Notes: generated by a model not told the origin, from the sequence alone. 64,000 nucleotides of DNA from JASSUD01 sp031963045 (GCA_031963045.1 JASSUK010000034.1:62001-126000); one strand, 5' to 3'; shown: positions 1-9,414, counted from the first letter of the stretch. Program-made: numbers and translations.

Positions 1-1
1 T

Positions 2-85
2 TCACATGATGCATATCCTTTGGATGACTCAGATCCTGCAATTGAGGATGTATCGTCAGGAACGGATGTGTTAGGCACTGAGTGA
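2..85 (+). CDS. C-terminal fragment of an acidic protein entering from the left edge
   Basis: An open frame enters from the window edge and ends at a TGA at 83-85. Its 27 visible residues are rich in Asp, Glu and Ser, like the acidic tail of the large ankyrin protein ending at 26197. The same frame stays open after the TGA to a TAA at 173-175, and that extension is also acidic (EEQAEEAEE). The present end could therefore be a premature stop. No family can be assigned from so little sequence, and it may not be coding. Confidence 0.3.
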   Translation, partial: SHDAYPLDDSDPAIEDVSSGTDVLGTE

Positions 86-175
86 TCTAGATGGGGTAGG
101 GTTGCTGGTGCAAATTTTGGCGAGGAACAAGCGGAAGAGGCAGAAGAAATTGTCATATCAATAGCAACGCAATAA

Positions 176-518
176 AGAATAAAAGGAAGTATTTTTTAGG
201 GCAGTTTGCAAAAGATGCATCTCTCCCTTCTAAGTCAAGGTATATTGAGATGGTGCAGCAGCCATGCTACGGTTGTGCAGACCGCCCGCTTCGTGTGGGA
301 CTTATATATGAAAGCCGATAAAAAAAGGCCTATTAAGTAGCAAAGATACGTTATAAAAAAGCGCGTAGCACTCGAAGATTGATCCTATTAAAGATTGATT
401 CTATTACATATAGAACTAAATCATACGGACTTTTCTTGCTATCAAATAAGAACGATCTGCATGAGGCACATCATTTCTATACAGTGTAAATTTATCTAAT
501 ACCCAGGTCTTATAAAAA
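176..518. other. Intergenic stretch upstream of tsaD
   Basis: I see no convincing gene, RNA gene or strong hairpin here. The DNA is AT-rich with scattered stops in all frames. It must hold the tsaD promoter, but no clear -35/-10 pair stands out. Confidence 0.4.
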
Positions 519-1607
519 ATGCTTATTCTCGGCCTAGAAAGCTCCTGTGATGAAACAGGAATAGCGCTCTACGACACCCAGCGCGGTTTGCTCGCGCAAG
601 CACTACATTCTCAAGTTGATTTGCATGCGGTACACGGCGGCGTAGTGCCTGAACTAGCGGCACGGGATCATATTCAGCGCGGCTTACCCTTGCTCAAACA
701 AGTGCTGCAGGATGCAAATGTGCTGCCTGCTTCTATCGATGCGATTGCTTTCACACAAGGGCCCGGTCTAGCCGGGGCATTACTGGTTGGAGCGGGGTTA
801 GCAAATAGCTTAGCACTGGCTTGGAATAAGCCTGTTATTGGCATTCATCATCTTGAAGGACATCTACTCTCTCCTTTAATCGATGCGCCTCCTGCACTTT
901 TATTTGCTCCTCCCTCTGAAGCTTCCCTGCCCTCTTCTCACTCATGCGCGCCAGGAAGCACGCCTTCTTTCCCATTCGTAGCACTATTGGTATCAGGTGG
1001 ACATACCCAGCTCATGCATGTAGAGGAGGTTGGTCGCTATACGCTGCTCGGTGAAACGCTAGATGATGCAGCGGGTGAGGCTTTTGATAAAACGGCCAAA
1101 TTGATTGGTCTGGGCTATCCTGGTGGAGCGGCTCTGTCAGAACTCGCTTTGCAGGGACGCGCGGGAGCTGTAGTTTTACCGCGCCCCATGTTGCATTCAG
1201 GCAATCTCGATTTTAGTTTTAGTGGTTTAAAGACAGCCGTTTTAACACAGGTACGCCGACATTGCGCCCCCCTCACACTGAGCGAGCGGGCAGATCTTGC
1301 TCGTGGATTTGTAGATGCAGCGGTAGAGGTACTCGTTTCTAAATCACTCAAAGCATTAGAACAAACCGGTTTAAAACAACTGGTTGTAGCAGGCGGAGTA
1401 GGTGCCAATATGCAATTGCGACAGGCATTGCATGCAGCTACACAAGCCGTAGGCAAAACGGTTCATTACCCCGCCCCCGAGCTATGCACGGATAACGGCG
1501 CAATGATCGCCTTTGCAGGCGCCCTACGCCTACACCGTTGGCCCGAGCAAGCCCACACGCATTACGCTTTTACGGTCAAGCCCCGTTGGGAGCTATCAGA
1601 GGCTTAG
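519..1607 (+). CDS. tsaD: tRNA N6-adenosine threonylcarbamoyltransferase TsaD
   Basis: TsaD transfers the threonylcarbamoyl group from TC-AMP to A37 of ANN-decoding tRNAs, with TsaB and TsaE, in the cytosol. The protein begins with the ATP-binding signature ILGLESSCDETG. It carries the metal-binding HHLEGH motif near residue 110, the VSGGHTQL segment, the GEAFDKTAKLIGLGYPGG stretch and a late GGVGAN motif, so all family landmarks are present. At 362 residues it is slightly longer than usual because of a Ser/Pro/Ala-rich insertion near residues 125-150, between HHLEGH and the FVALLVSGGHT strand. The ATG at 519 starts directly at the conserved N-terminus. It is convergent with rimO. Family assignment is secure. 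Confidence 0.97.
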   Translation: MLILGLESSCDETGIALYDTQRGLLAQALHSQVDLHAVHGGVVPELAARDHIQRGLPLLKQVLQDANVLPASIDAIAFTQGPGLAGALLVGAGLANSLALAWNKPVIGIHHLEGHLLSPLIDAPPALLFAPPSEASLPSSHSCAPGSTPSFPFVALLVSGGHTQLMHVEEVGRYTLLGETLDDAAGEAFDKTAKLIGLGYPGGAALSELALQGRAGAVVLPRPMLHSGNLDFSFSGLKTAVLTQVRRHCAPLTLSERADLARGFVDAAVEVLVSKSLKALEQTGLKQLVVAGGVGANMQLRQALHAATQAVGKTVHYPAPELCTDNGAMIAFAGALRLHRWPEQAHTHYAFTVKPRWELSEA

Positions 1608-1618
1608 AGAGTATTTAA

Positions 1619-1644
1619 GCGGCATCCTTGTTTATGGATGCCGC
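1619..1644. terminator. Stem-loop between convergent tsaD and rimO
   Basis: A perfect 9-bp stem (GCGGCATCC / GGATGCCGC) with an 8-nt loop lies 12 bases after the tsaD stop and just past the rimO stop. The T-tract is weak on both sides. I read it as a shared transcription end signal of moderate strength. Confidence 0.5.
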
Positions 1645-1666
1645 CTACAAAATGCAGACCTGCTTT

Positions 1667-3121
1667 TTAATCCGGCTGCGCAACGCGCTCTCCGTACAAA
1701 TCATGTCCCTTTGCTTCACGGATTTTCACAAAAGCGAATTCTCCAACGCGGCAAGGTGCCAAAGGCACTGCTGCTCTAAGACCCTTCTTTTGTCTAGATG
1801 CGCCAGAAGAAGATTGGTGGCTCATATAAACTAATCCATCAATTTCTGGTGCATCTGCAGCAGAGCGCCCTATCGCCCCTTCTGGACCCACTTCATCGAT
1901 CAGCACTTGCAATACCTGGCCTTCTTTTCGCTTTAAGCGCTGTGCTGAAACGGTTTCTGCCACTTCCATAAAACGCGCACGGCGCTCTTCGCGCAAGGCT
2001 TCGGGCAATGCGCCCTCTAAGGCATTAGCGCGTGCGCCTTCAACAGGGGAGTAAGCGAAACAGCCCACTCGATCTAATTGCGCCTCTCGGATAAAGTCGA
2101 GTAGCGTCTCAAATTCTGCTTCTGTTTCACCAGGAAAGCCGGCAATAAACGTACTCCGCACCACGATGTCCGGACACACTGCCCGCCAGGCTTGAATGCG
2201 CTCTAAGTTTTTCTCAGCGTGTGCTGGGCGTTTCATACGTTTTAGCACAGCAGGATGCGCATGTTGTAAGGGCACATCTAGGTAAGGCAAGATCCGACCT
2301 TCTGCCATAAGGGGCAATAACTCATCTACATGCGGATAAGGGTATACATAGTGCAAACGTATCCATGCACCATAAGGCTTAGCAAGCTCCCCAAGCGCTG
2401 CGACTAACTCTGTCATACGCGTTTTGAGAGGACGACCCTGCCAAAAACCCGTGCGATATTTCACATCCACGCCATACGCGCTGGTGTCCTGAGAAATAAC
2501 TAAAAGCTCTTTCACGCCTGCTTTGAGTAAATTCTCCGCTTCAATCATTACCTCAGCGATAGGGCGTGAAACCAAATCACCCCGCATCGATGGGATGATG
2601 CAAAACGTGCAGCGATGATTACAGCCTTCAGAAATTTTCAAATACGCATAGTGACGCGGTGTTAATTTAATCCCAGAAGGGGGCACTAAATCTAAAAATG
2701 GCTCATGAGGGCGCGGTAAGTTTTGGTGCACAGCCTCCATTACTTCTGCCGCAGCATGCGGGCCTGTAACCGATAGCACCTGAGGATACGTCGCTTCGAC
2801 TACCGTCCCTCCCTCTGCTGTTTTTTTCGCACCTAAACAGCCCGTCACAATAACCTTGCCATTGGCATTGAGTGCTTCCCCAATCGCATCCAAACTTTCT
2901 TGCACAGCCGCGTCGATAAAACCACAGGTATTCACCACGACCAAATCGGCCCCTTCATAGGTGGGGGAAATTTCATACCCTTCTATACGCAATTGCGTGA
3001 GGATGTTTTCCGAATCGACCAATGCTTTAGGACACCCCAGCGATACAAATCCCACTTTTCGGGGAGTGGCTTCAGAAAGAGTAGGAGTAGAGCTAGGAGG
3101 GGTAGCAACAGCAGACGACAT
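1667..3121 (-). CDS. rimO: Ribosomal protein uS12 methylthiotransferase RimO
   Basis: RimO is a radical-SAM enzyme that adds a methylthio group to an aspartate of ribosomal protein S12. The order is standard: an N-terminal UPF0004 domain (VGFVSLGCPKALVDSE, then VVNTCGFIDAA), the radical-SAM cluster motif CNHRCTFC, a TIM-barrel core, and a C-terminal TRAM domain. The frame extends 12 codons upstream of the chosen start. The ATG at 3121 is preferred because GGAAAA lies about 8 bases upstream and because the extra residues are not RimO-like. The protein has a short Ser/Thr/Pro-rich N-terminal tail before the first strand. The gene converges on tsaD. Confidence 0.96.
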   Translation of the reverse strand: MSSAVATPPSSTPTLSEATPRKVGFVSLGCPKALVDSENILTQLRIEGYEISPTYEGADLVVVNTCGFIDAAVQESLDAIGEALNANGKVIVTGCLGAKKTAEGGTVVEATYPQVLSVTGPHAAAEVMEAVHQNLPRPHEPFLDLVPPSGIKLTPRHYAYLKISEGCNHRCTFCIIPSMRGDLVSRPIAEVMIEAENLLKAGVKELLVISQDTSAYGVDVKYRTGFWQGRPLKTRMTELVAALGELAKPYGAWIRLHYVYPYPHVDELLPLMAEGRILPYLDVPLQHAHPAVLKRMKRPAHAEKNLERIQAWRAVCPDIVVRSTFIAGFPGETEAEFETLLDFIREAQLDRVGCFAYSPVEGARANALEGALPEALREERRARFMEVAETVSAQRLKRKEGQVLQVLIDEVGPEGAIGRSAADAPEIDGLVYMSHQSSSGASRQKKGLRAAVPLAPCRVGEFAFVKIREAKGHDLYGERVAQPD

Positions 3122-3242
3122 ACAGGTTTTTCCAAAATATAAAAGGGTAATACGCACTTAGTAGAGGGATGAGGTATGTTTACTTGCAAACCACTTCTTT
3201 CTAATCATAACCTTTTGCAAGGTATAGCCAGGTTTTAGAACG

Positions 3243-3283
3243 GTATGTTGGGGTTAAATACGAACTCCAACATACACACCACT
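3243..3283. repeat. Degenerate copy of the dispersed REP-like repeat
   Basis: TATGTTGGGGTT ... GAACTCCAACATA forms a small palindrome followed by ACACACCAC. This is the same word order as the REP-like family found elsewhere in the window (for example 12833-12976), with a changed loop. It lies between rluD and rimO. Confidence 0.5.
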
Positions 3284-3330
3284 GACTTTTATCATTGCTT
3301 TTGGCATGCATATACAGAGAATTTGAATAT

Positions 3331-4431
3331 CTAAACAGACGTAGATGGCGCATCCCAATTTACTCCAACCTTCTGAGCTAAAGCCGCCGCATCCTCGGGA
3401 AGGTCAGCCTGCCAAGATAAGGGCTCCCCACTCTCAGGATGCGCAAACGCAAGCTGGCAAGCATGCAAAAATTGTCTTGGGAAAGTAACGAGCTCTGAAG
3501 CAAGTTGTACTGCCGCGCTTGGCTTGGTTCGAGAAGAAGCTTGCTCAGCACAAAACCCAATAGCACGCTGCTGACCATGGCCACGTCCATAGAGGGGATC
3601 ACCCACTATCGGATATCCTAAATGAGACAAATGCACTCGAATCTGGTGTGTACGGCCAGTTTCCAGAGCACATAAAAGCGCAGCAATGGGCAAACCTGCT
3701 GCCATGCTCACTGAGCATCGTAGATAGTGCGTGCGCGCTGGCTTAGACGCTGCGCCCACCACTACTGCCATACGGATACGGCTCCTCGGATCGCGGCCTA
3801 TAGATGCATTAACCAGACCCCGTGCTGGCGGTGTGCCCCAAACCAATGCCTGATACATGCGCTTTACCGTACGAGCTTGAAGCTGCCGCACTAAAGCAGT
3901 TTGCGCCTCTAATGTGCGTGCTACTACCATCAATCCACTGGTATCTTTATCCAAGCGATGCACAATACCCGCACGCGGCAGCGCTGCTGCGGCTGCACCA
4001 TACCGATGCAGCAACCCATTAAGGAGTGTGCCTCCCCAATTGCCCACCGCAGGATGCACAACACATCCTGCAGGCTTATTAATCACCACTAAACTGGCGT
4101 CTTCATACACAATAGACAGCGGAACAGGTTCAGGTCGAAAAGCCTGCTGCTCAGGTTTCAAATCTGGCCACAGCGCTACCATCGCGCCCTCGCAAGCCTT
4201 TTGACGCAAGCTCGCAAGCGCTCCGGCCACCTGCACGCGCTCGGCTTTCACCCAGCTCTGCAAGCAGGCACGAGAGTACTGCGGGAAAAGATAAGCTAAT
4301 ACTTTATCTAATCGTTCTCCCTCATACTCAGCAGGAATAGTGGCAGTGAGAGGCTCGGTGCAATCTGCTTCCACAGCCGATTCCAAAGGGTCCAAACCCT
4401 GTAAAGGCTCAAAGAGCGCTTCAACGGTCAA
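3331..4431 (-). CDS. rluD: 23S rRNA pseudouridine synthase RluD
   Basis: RluD converts U1911, U1915 and U1917 of helix 69 in 23S rRNA to pseudouridine. An S4-type RNA-binding domain lies at about residues 38-90. The RsuA/RluA-type catalytic domain follows, with the signature HRLDKDTSGLMVV, where Asp161 is the expected nucleophile. GRTHQIRVHLSHLGYPIVGD is present further on. The 366-residue length is somewhat above the E. coli enzyme because of an extended, acidic N-terminus. It is divergent from bamD; the rluD/bamD neighbourhood is familiar from beta-proteobacteria. The shared intergenic space of about 145 bp must hold both promoters. Confidence 0.95.
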   Translation of the reverse strand: MTVEALFEPLQGLDPLESAVEADCTEPLTATIPAEYEGERLDKVLAYLFPQYSRACLQSWVKAERVQVAGALASLRQKACEGAMVALWPDLKPEQQAFRPEPVPLSIVYEDASLVVINKPAGCVVHPAVGNWGGTLLNGLLHRYGAAAAALPRAGIVHRLDKDTSGLMVVARTLEAQTALVRQLQARTVKRMYQALVWGTPPARGLVNASIGRDPRSRIRMAVVVGAASKPARTHYLRCSVSMAAGLPIAALLCALETGRTHQIRVHLSHLGYPIVGDPLYGRGHGQQRAIGFCAEQASSRTKPSAAVQLASELVTFPRQFLHACQLAFAHPESGEPLSWQADLPEDAAALAQKVGVNWDAPSTSV

Positions 4432-4576
4432 TATAACTCCGCATTCAGTAAAGCCCCTTTAGAAAATAAGTGATAAAACCATTCTAAAGAGGAATTGTTA
4501 ATTTGTAGGTTGGGGACCCGTTCTTAATTCAGTACACTTCGTCTTCTATCACAAAATAAAACTTCGACAGAAATCT

Positions 4577-5356
4577 ATGACTTCCCTCTTCCTCAAAAGC
4601 CGCCCTGCCTACCATATAGCCAGATGTGCCCTATTAGCCATAGCGGGCACACTGACTGCCTGTGGAGGATTGCCAGAGAAAAAAGACGAAACAAACACCT
4701 GGTCTAGTGACAAATTATACGTGCAAGCGCAGGAAGCTCTAGAAAGCCACGACTGGATCCGCTGCGCGGAGTACTTTGAAAAAATGGAAGGCCGAGATCC
4801 TTTTGGCTCTCGAGCACCGCAAGCGCAGATTAACGTGGCCTACTGCCAATGGAAAAACAATGAGCCTCAAGCCGCTGAGCAAGCAGTAGACCGCTTCATT
4901 CGGCTACATCCCGATCATCCGCAACTCGCTTACGCTTACTATCTAAAAGGCCTACTCAATTTTAAAGATGAGCTAGGCTTGCTAGGTCAGCTAAGCGCAC
5001 AAGACCTTAGCGAACGCGACCCCGAAGCGCTACGCCGTGCATATGATGCTTTCAAAGTTATCGCTACCCGCTACCCTAGCAGCCGTTATGCGCCGGACGC
5101 CATGCAACGCATGCGCTATATCGTCAATGCACTGGCAGCACATGAAGTACATGCCGCGCAATATTATTACGAACGCGGCGCTTACCTAGCGGCCATCAAT
5201 CGCGCTAAACACGTTCTTACAGAGTATCCCAATACCCCAGCTATTCCCAAAGCACTAAGCTTAATGCAAAAAGCCTATCAGGCATTAGGAACGCCTGAGC
5301 TGGCTGCAGATACTAAACGGGTGTTAAAAGCTACCAATTCCAAGCGCCTGCCTTAG
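4577..5356 (+). CDS. bamD: Outer-membrane assembly lipoprotein BamD (ComL)
   Basis: BamD is the essential lipoprotein of the BAM complex, which folds beta-barrel proteins into the outer membrane. The N-terminus is a lipoprotein signal peptide with a lipobox ending LTAC, so Cys29 is the likely lipidated residue. Tetratricopeptide-type helical pairs follow, including the typical AYYLKGL segment and a late YYYERGAYLAAINRAK repeat. The length of 259 residues is normal. A strong bidirectional terminator follows. Its presence shows a Gram-negative envelope. Confidence 0.95.
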   Translation: MTSLFLKSRPAYHIARCALLAIAGTLTACGGLPEKKDETNTWSSDKLYVQAQEALESHDWIRCAEYFEKMEGRDPFGSRAPQAQINVAYCQWKNNEPQAAEQAVDRFIRLHPDHPQLAYAYYLKGLLNFKDELGLLGQLSAQDLSERDPEALRRAYDAFKVIATRYPSSRYAPDAMQRMRYIVNALAAHEVHAAQYYYERGAYLAAINRAKHVLTEYPNTPAIPKALSLMQKAYQALGTPELAADTKRVLKATNSKRLP

Positions 5357-5364
5357 TTTTGAAT

Positions 5365-5413
5365 GCATAGAAAAACGGCCTAGCTTAAGACAAGCTAGGC
5401 CGTTTTTCTATGC
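5365..5413. terminator. Bidirectional terminator between bamD and glnA
   Basis: A perfect 22-bp inverted repeat (GCATAGAAAAACGGCCTAGC on the left arm) with a 5-nt loop has A and T tracts inside the stem on either side. It can therefore work on both strands, for bamD (+) and glnA (-). It starts 8 bases after the bamD stop. Confidence 0.9.
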
Positions 5414-5461
5414 CTTAATACAGGTATCACTCCACACTGTCTTCATTGCAAAACTATTTTT

Positions 5462-6922
5462 TTACAATGAATAATACATTTCAAACTCTACCGGATGTGT
5501 CGTCATACGTAAACGCGTCACTTCTGCCTCTTTCAACTCTAAATAAGCATCAATCATACTATTACTAAACACTCCGCCTCGCGTTAAAAAGGCGCGGTCT
5601 TGATCTAAGTTTTCTAAAGCCTGCTCTAAGCTAGAACACACCGTGGGGATATTTTGATTCTCTTCAGGAGGAAGATCGTATAAATTTTTCTCCGCAGCCT
5701 CACCCGGGTGAATTTTATTTTGCACGCCATCTAAGCCGGCCATCAATAAAGCAGAAAAAGCCAGATAGGGGTTAGCCATAGCATCCGGAAAACGCGTCTC
5801 AATACGACGGCCTCGTGCATTGGTCACATACGGAATGCGAATCGCTGCAGAGCGGTTACGAGCTGAATAGGCCAGTTTTACAGGTGCTTCATAGCCCGGC
5901 ACTAGACGTTTGTAAGAGTTAGTCGTTGGATTGGTAAACGCATTGAGCGCACGAGCATGCTTCATGATTCCGCCCAAATAATAGAGCGCGAATTCAGAGA
6001 GCCCCGCGTAATCGTTGCCGGCAAACAAATTTTGCCCATCTTTCCAAATAGATTGGTGTACGTGCATACCCGAGCCGTTATCACCCACCACAGGCTTAGG
6101 CATAAACGTTGCAGTTTTTCCTAGCCGATGCGCGACGTTATGCACGATATATTTAAACGTCTGCGTCCAATCTGCACGCTGAACCAGTGTAGAAAATTTG
6201 GTTCCGATTTCGTTTTGTCCTTGGCCGGCCACTTCATGGTGATGCACTTCTACAGGAATGCCGATTTGTTCAAGCAGCAGACACATTTCTGAACGCATAT
6301 CTTGAAAAGTATCTACAGGCGCTACTGGGAAATACCCGCCTTTAGTATTGGGCCGGTGTCCACTATTACCCCCTGCATATTCTTTGGAAGAAGACCAAGG
6401 CGCTTCTTGAGAGTCAATCGCTACAAAAGAGCCTGACATATCGACTTGCCAGCGTACGGAATCAAAAACAAAAAATTCTGGTTCAGGACCGAAATAAGCA
6501 GTATCTCCCAACCCTGTGCTCTTTAAATAGGCTTCTGCACGCCTTGCCAAAGAACGCGGGTCGCGCTCATACCCTTTTCCATCAAATGGTTCGATCACAT
6601 CACAGGTCAATACCAGCGTTGGATCGTTATAAAAAGGATCTACATAGGCGGTTTTAGGATCAGGAATAAGCAGCATATCCGATGCCTCAATACCCTTCCA
6701 CCCTGCAATTGAAGAGCCATCAAAGGCCTGGCCGCTTTCAAATTTATCTGCATCAAATGCACTAGCAGGCACAGACACATGCTGCTCTTTACCTCGCGTA
6801 TCCGTAAACCGCAAATCGATAAACTGAATATTGGCATCTTTCACACACTGCAAAACCTGCGCAACGCTCTGTATACCTGCCACTTGATTGTTGATCCCTG
6901 CTTGCGCAGTATTCTGACCCAT
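5462..6922 (-). CDS. glnA: Glutamine synthetase type I
   Basis: GlnA makes glutamine from glutamate, ammonia and ATP in the cytosol and is the main ammonium-assimilation enzyme. Family landmarks visible are FDGSSIAGW, the metal-binding YFGPEPEFF, HEVAGQGQNE, GSGMHVHQS, PTTNSYKRLVPGYEAP and the late NLYDLPPEE. The Tyr of NLYDL is the adenylylation site in regulated type I-beta enzymes, so control by GlnE is likely. The ATG at 6922 is preferred over upstream ATGs because AAGGAG lies about 7 bases before it. That leaves an N-terminal extension of roughly 20 residues before the usual start of the family. It faces away from the tRNA-Leu/thiC unit. Confidence 0.96.
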   Translation of the reverse strand: MGQNTAQAGINNQVAGIQSVAQVLQCVKDANIQFIDLRFTDTRGKEQHVSVPASAFDADKFESGQAFDGSSIAGWKGIEASDMLLIPDPKTAYVDPFYNDPTLVLTCDVIEPFDGKGYERDPRSLARRAEAYLKSTGLGDTAYFGPEPEFFVFDSVRWQVDMSGSFVAIDSQEAPWSSSKEYAGGNSGHRPNTKGGYFPVAPVDTFQDMRSEMCLLLEQIGIPVEVHHHEVAGQGQNEIGTKFSTLVQRADWTQTFKYIVHNVAHRLGKTATFMPKPVVGDNGSGMHVHQSIWKDGQNLFAGNDYAGLSEFALYYLGGIMKHARALNAFTNPTTNSYKRLVPGYEAPVKLAYSARNRSAAIRIPYVTNARGRRIETRFPDAMANPYLAFSALLMAGLDGVQNKIHPGEAAEKNLYDLPPEENQNIPTVCSSLEQALENLDQDRAFLTRGGVFSNSMIDAYLELKEAEVTRLRMTTHPVEFEMYYSL

Positions 6923-7175
6923 TCCTCGCTCCTTCCTCATCATCCCGTGATTGCTGCGCTACCTGACTGCTCTGGCACAAAAAAGTACCAGCTCCAATGT
7001 AAAAAACGTGATTCTAGCGAACAAACCATTTTTTTATGCAACCTTATTCATAAAGGGCTATTTCAATCTGCAATTTACGGTCTATAATCGCGCCCTTATG
7101 CAATTTGCTCGTAGTTAAGAACACGCAGGACATGTGGTACATTCTGCTTTGTAGTTCTGAGCACATTCTAAAACT

Positions 7176-7261
7176 GCGCCCGTGGCGGAATAGGTAGACG
7201 CAAGAGACTTAAAATCTCTCGCCTACTGGGCGTGTCGGTTCGAGTCCGACCGGGCGCACCA
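7176..7261 (+). tRNA. tRNA-Leu (anticodon TAA)
   Basis: The acceptor stem GCGCCCG pairs with CGGGCGC, followed by an encoded ACCA end. The anticodon stem AGAGA/TCTCT encloses the loop CTTAAAA, giving anticodon TAA. A long variable arm (GCCTACTGGGC) and the T-loop GGTTCGAGTCC identify a class II tRNA-Leu reading UUA/UUG. A TATAAT at 7083-7088 upstream is a possible -10 element, but no good -35 is seen. Confidence 0.97.
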
Positions 7262-7299
7262 TTTTATTTTGATTGTTGTCGTAGGACTTGTACCCTGAC

Positions 7300-7341
7300 A
7301 AAAACCCCCGGATAGTCCTGCGCGCTACCGGGGGTTTTTTT
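7300..7341 (+). terminator. Rho-independent terminator between tRNA-Leu and thiC
   Basis: A 12-bp stem (AAAAACCCCCGG / CCGGGGGTTTTT) with a TAG/CTA extension and a run of seven T forms a textbook terminator 38 bases after the tRNA. It ends about 20 bases before the thiC ATG. It may therefore work as an attenuator for thiC as well as ending the tRNA transcript. Confidence 0.85.
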
Positions 7342-7360
7342 ATTTACTAGGAGGCCTCTG

Positions 7361-9337
7361 ATGAAGACTGCGCCTGAATTTATTGCGACCGATGCGCAAG
7401 TAGACCCTGATCTACGCCAACCCTTTCCCAATTCCAGCAAGGTATATATAAAAGGCTCCCGCCACGATCTACTCGTGCCGATGCGCAAGATTGAACAGTC
7501 AGAGACACCGACCCAAGGCCCACGAGAGGAAAATCCTCCCGTTTATATCTACGACACTTCAGGCCCCTATACGGATCCACAAGCCTCTATTGATATTCAA
7601 GCAGGTTTACCCCCTATACGCGCTGCATGGATTGAAGAGCGCGCAGATACCGAATTATTAAACGGCTACACCAGCAACTTTAGTCGTGCATTACAAGAAA
7701 CGCAGCAAAACGCAGAGGCAGCCCCATGGCGCTTCTCAGGCTCGCCCAAAGCGCCTCGTCGCGCGCGCAACGGTGAAAATGTCACGCAAATGCACGCAGC
7801 CAAGAAAGGCATCATCACGCCTGAAATGGAATTTGTCGCGATCCGTGAAAACCAACAACGCTCCGAATACATTACCAGCCTCAAAGAAAGCGGCCTCATG
7901 GGCAAAAAAATGGCCCAACTATTATGCCGCCAACATGCAGGTGAAGCGTTTGGTGCGCAACTTAGCGAGCGGCAACGTGTTGAGCGCGTAGAAAGCGTAC
8001 TCACGCAAATGGAAGGGATGGACATCACCGCTGAATTTGTGCGTGACGAAATCGCTAAAGGCCGTGCGATTATTCCCAACAATATTAATCACCCTGAAAG
8101 CGAGCCGATGATTATCGGGCGTAATTTCTTGGTGAAGGTAAACGCCAATATTGGCAACTCTGCAGTGACCTCCTCCATCGGTGAAGAAGTCGACAAAATG
8201 ATTTGGGCTACCCGCTGGGGTGCAGACACGATCATGGATCTATCCACGGGCAAACGCATTCATGAAACCCGCGAATGGATCATCCGCAACAGCCCCGTAC
8301 CCATCGGTACCGTACCCATCTATCAAGCTTTAGAGAAAGTAAACGGCCGTGTCGAAGCACTCACCTGGCCTATTTTTAGAGATACCTTGATTGAGCAAGC
8401 TGAGCAAGGGGTAGATTACTTCACCATCCACGCAGGCATACGCCTACGCCACATCCCCCTTACTGCGAACCGGATGACAGGCATTGTCTCCCGCGGAGGC
8501 TCCATCATGGCTAAGTGGTGTTTAGCACACCACAACGAAAGCTTTCTGTATGAGTACTTCGAAGATATTTGCGACATCATGAAAAGCTATGATGTGAGCT
8601 TTTCATTAGGCGATGGACTGCGTCCTGGCTCGATCTACGATGCCAACGATGAAGCCCAGTTCGCTGAGCTTCAAACGCTAGGAGAATTGACAGAAATTGC
8701 CTGGCAATATGATGTACAAACAATGGTTGAAGGCCCGGGCCATGTACCCATGCAACTTATCAAAGAAAATATGGATAAGCAGCTTGAGATATGCCGCGAA
8801 GCTCCGTTCTACACACTAGGACCATTGACTACCGATATCGCCCCAGGCTATGACCACATTACCTCGGGCATAGGTGCGGCAATGATCGGCTGGTATGGCA
8901 CCGCTATGCTCTGCTATGTAACGCCTAAAGAGCATTTAGGCCTACCTAACAAAGAAGACGTAAAAGAAGGGATGATCACCTACAAACTCGCGGCACACGC
9001 AGCGGATTTAGCCAAAGGACATCCAGGCGCTCAGATTCGAGATAATGCGCTGTCTAAAGCACGCTTCGAATTCCGTTGGGAAGATCAATTTAATTTAAGC
9101 CTCGATCCAGATCGCTCCCGCGCCTATCACGATGCCACGCTACCCAAAGAGTCTGCAAAAGTAGCGCACTTCTGCTCCATGTGTGGCCCCCACTTTTGCT
9201 CGATGAAAATCACGCAAGACATCCGAGACTTCGCCGCGCAAAAATCGCTTTCCGCAGAACAAGTCTTACAAGATGGCCTACACAAAAAAGCGGTGGAATT
9301 TTCAGAAGTAGGTGGCGAAATTTACGTGAAGCAGTAA
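7361..9337 (+). CDS. thiC: Phosphomethylpyrimidine synthase ThiC
   Basis: ThiC is the radical-SAM enzyme that rearranges aminoimidazole ribotide to HMP-phosphate, the pyrimidine half of thiamine. The protein has the family segments PVPIGTVPIYQALEKV, SRGGSIMAKWC, VEGPGHVPM and, at the C-terminus, the cluster-binding CSMCGPHFC. The 658-residue length matches long proteobacterial ThiC with the N-terminal ThiC-associated domain. The ATG at 7361 has TAGGAGG 9-15 bases upstream. No TPP riboswitch is recognisable before it. thiC stands alone here, with a terminator right behind it. Confidence 0.97.
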   Translation: MKTAPEFIATDAQVDPDLRQPFPNSSKVYIKGSRHDLLVPMRKIEQSETPTQGPREENPPVYIYDTSGPYTDPQASIDIQAGLPPIRAAWIEERADTELLNGYTSNFSRALQETQQNAEAAPWRFSGSPKAPRRARNGENVTQMHAAKKGIITPEMEFVAIRENQQRSEYITSLKESGLMGKKMAQLLCRQHAGEAFGAQLSERQRVERVESVLTQMEGMDITAEFVRDEIAKGRAIIPNNINHPESEPMIIGRNFLVKVNANIGNSAVTSSIGEEVDKMIWATRWGADTIMDLSTGKRIHETREWIIRNSPVPIGTVPIYQALEKVNGRVEALTWPIFRDTLIEQAEQGVDYFTIHAGIRLRHIPLTANRMTGIVSRGGSIMAKWCLAHHNESFLYEYFEDICDIMKSYDVSFSLGDGLRPGSIYDANDEAQFAELQTLGELTEIAWQYDVQTMVEGPGHVPMQLIKENMDKQLEICREAPFYTLGPLTTDIAPGYDHITSGIGAAMIGWYGTAMLCYVTPKEHLGLPNKEDVKEGMITYKLAAHAADLAKGHPGAQIRDNALSKARFEFRWEDQFNLSLDPDRSRAYHDATLPKESAKVAHFCSMCGPHFCSMKITQDIRDFAAQKSLSAEQVLQDGLHKKAVEFSEVGGEIYVKQ

Positions 9338-9384
9338 ACCATTATGAGGGCGTGTCCTCAAACTCCACGTTGATGTACTCCACA

Positions 9385-9414
9385 TAAAGGGCTCCTAGAG
9401 CCCTTTATTTTTTG
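9385..9414 (+). terminator. thiC terminator
   Basis: A 10-bp stem (TAAAGGGCTC / GAGCCCTTTA) with a 3-nt loop is followed by TTTTTTG. It lies about 45 bases after the thiC stop. A second small hairpin (AGGGCTT TAG AAGCCCT, 9538-9554) lies further on, in the leader of the next gene. Confidence 0.85.

Noticed and set aside
7262..7360. TPP riboswitch before thiC
   Set aside because: The conserved thi-box words are absent and the space is filled by a simple terminator.
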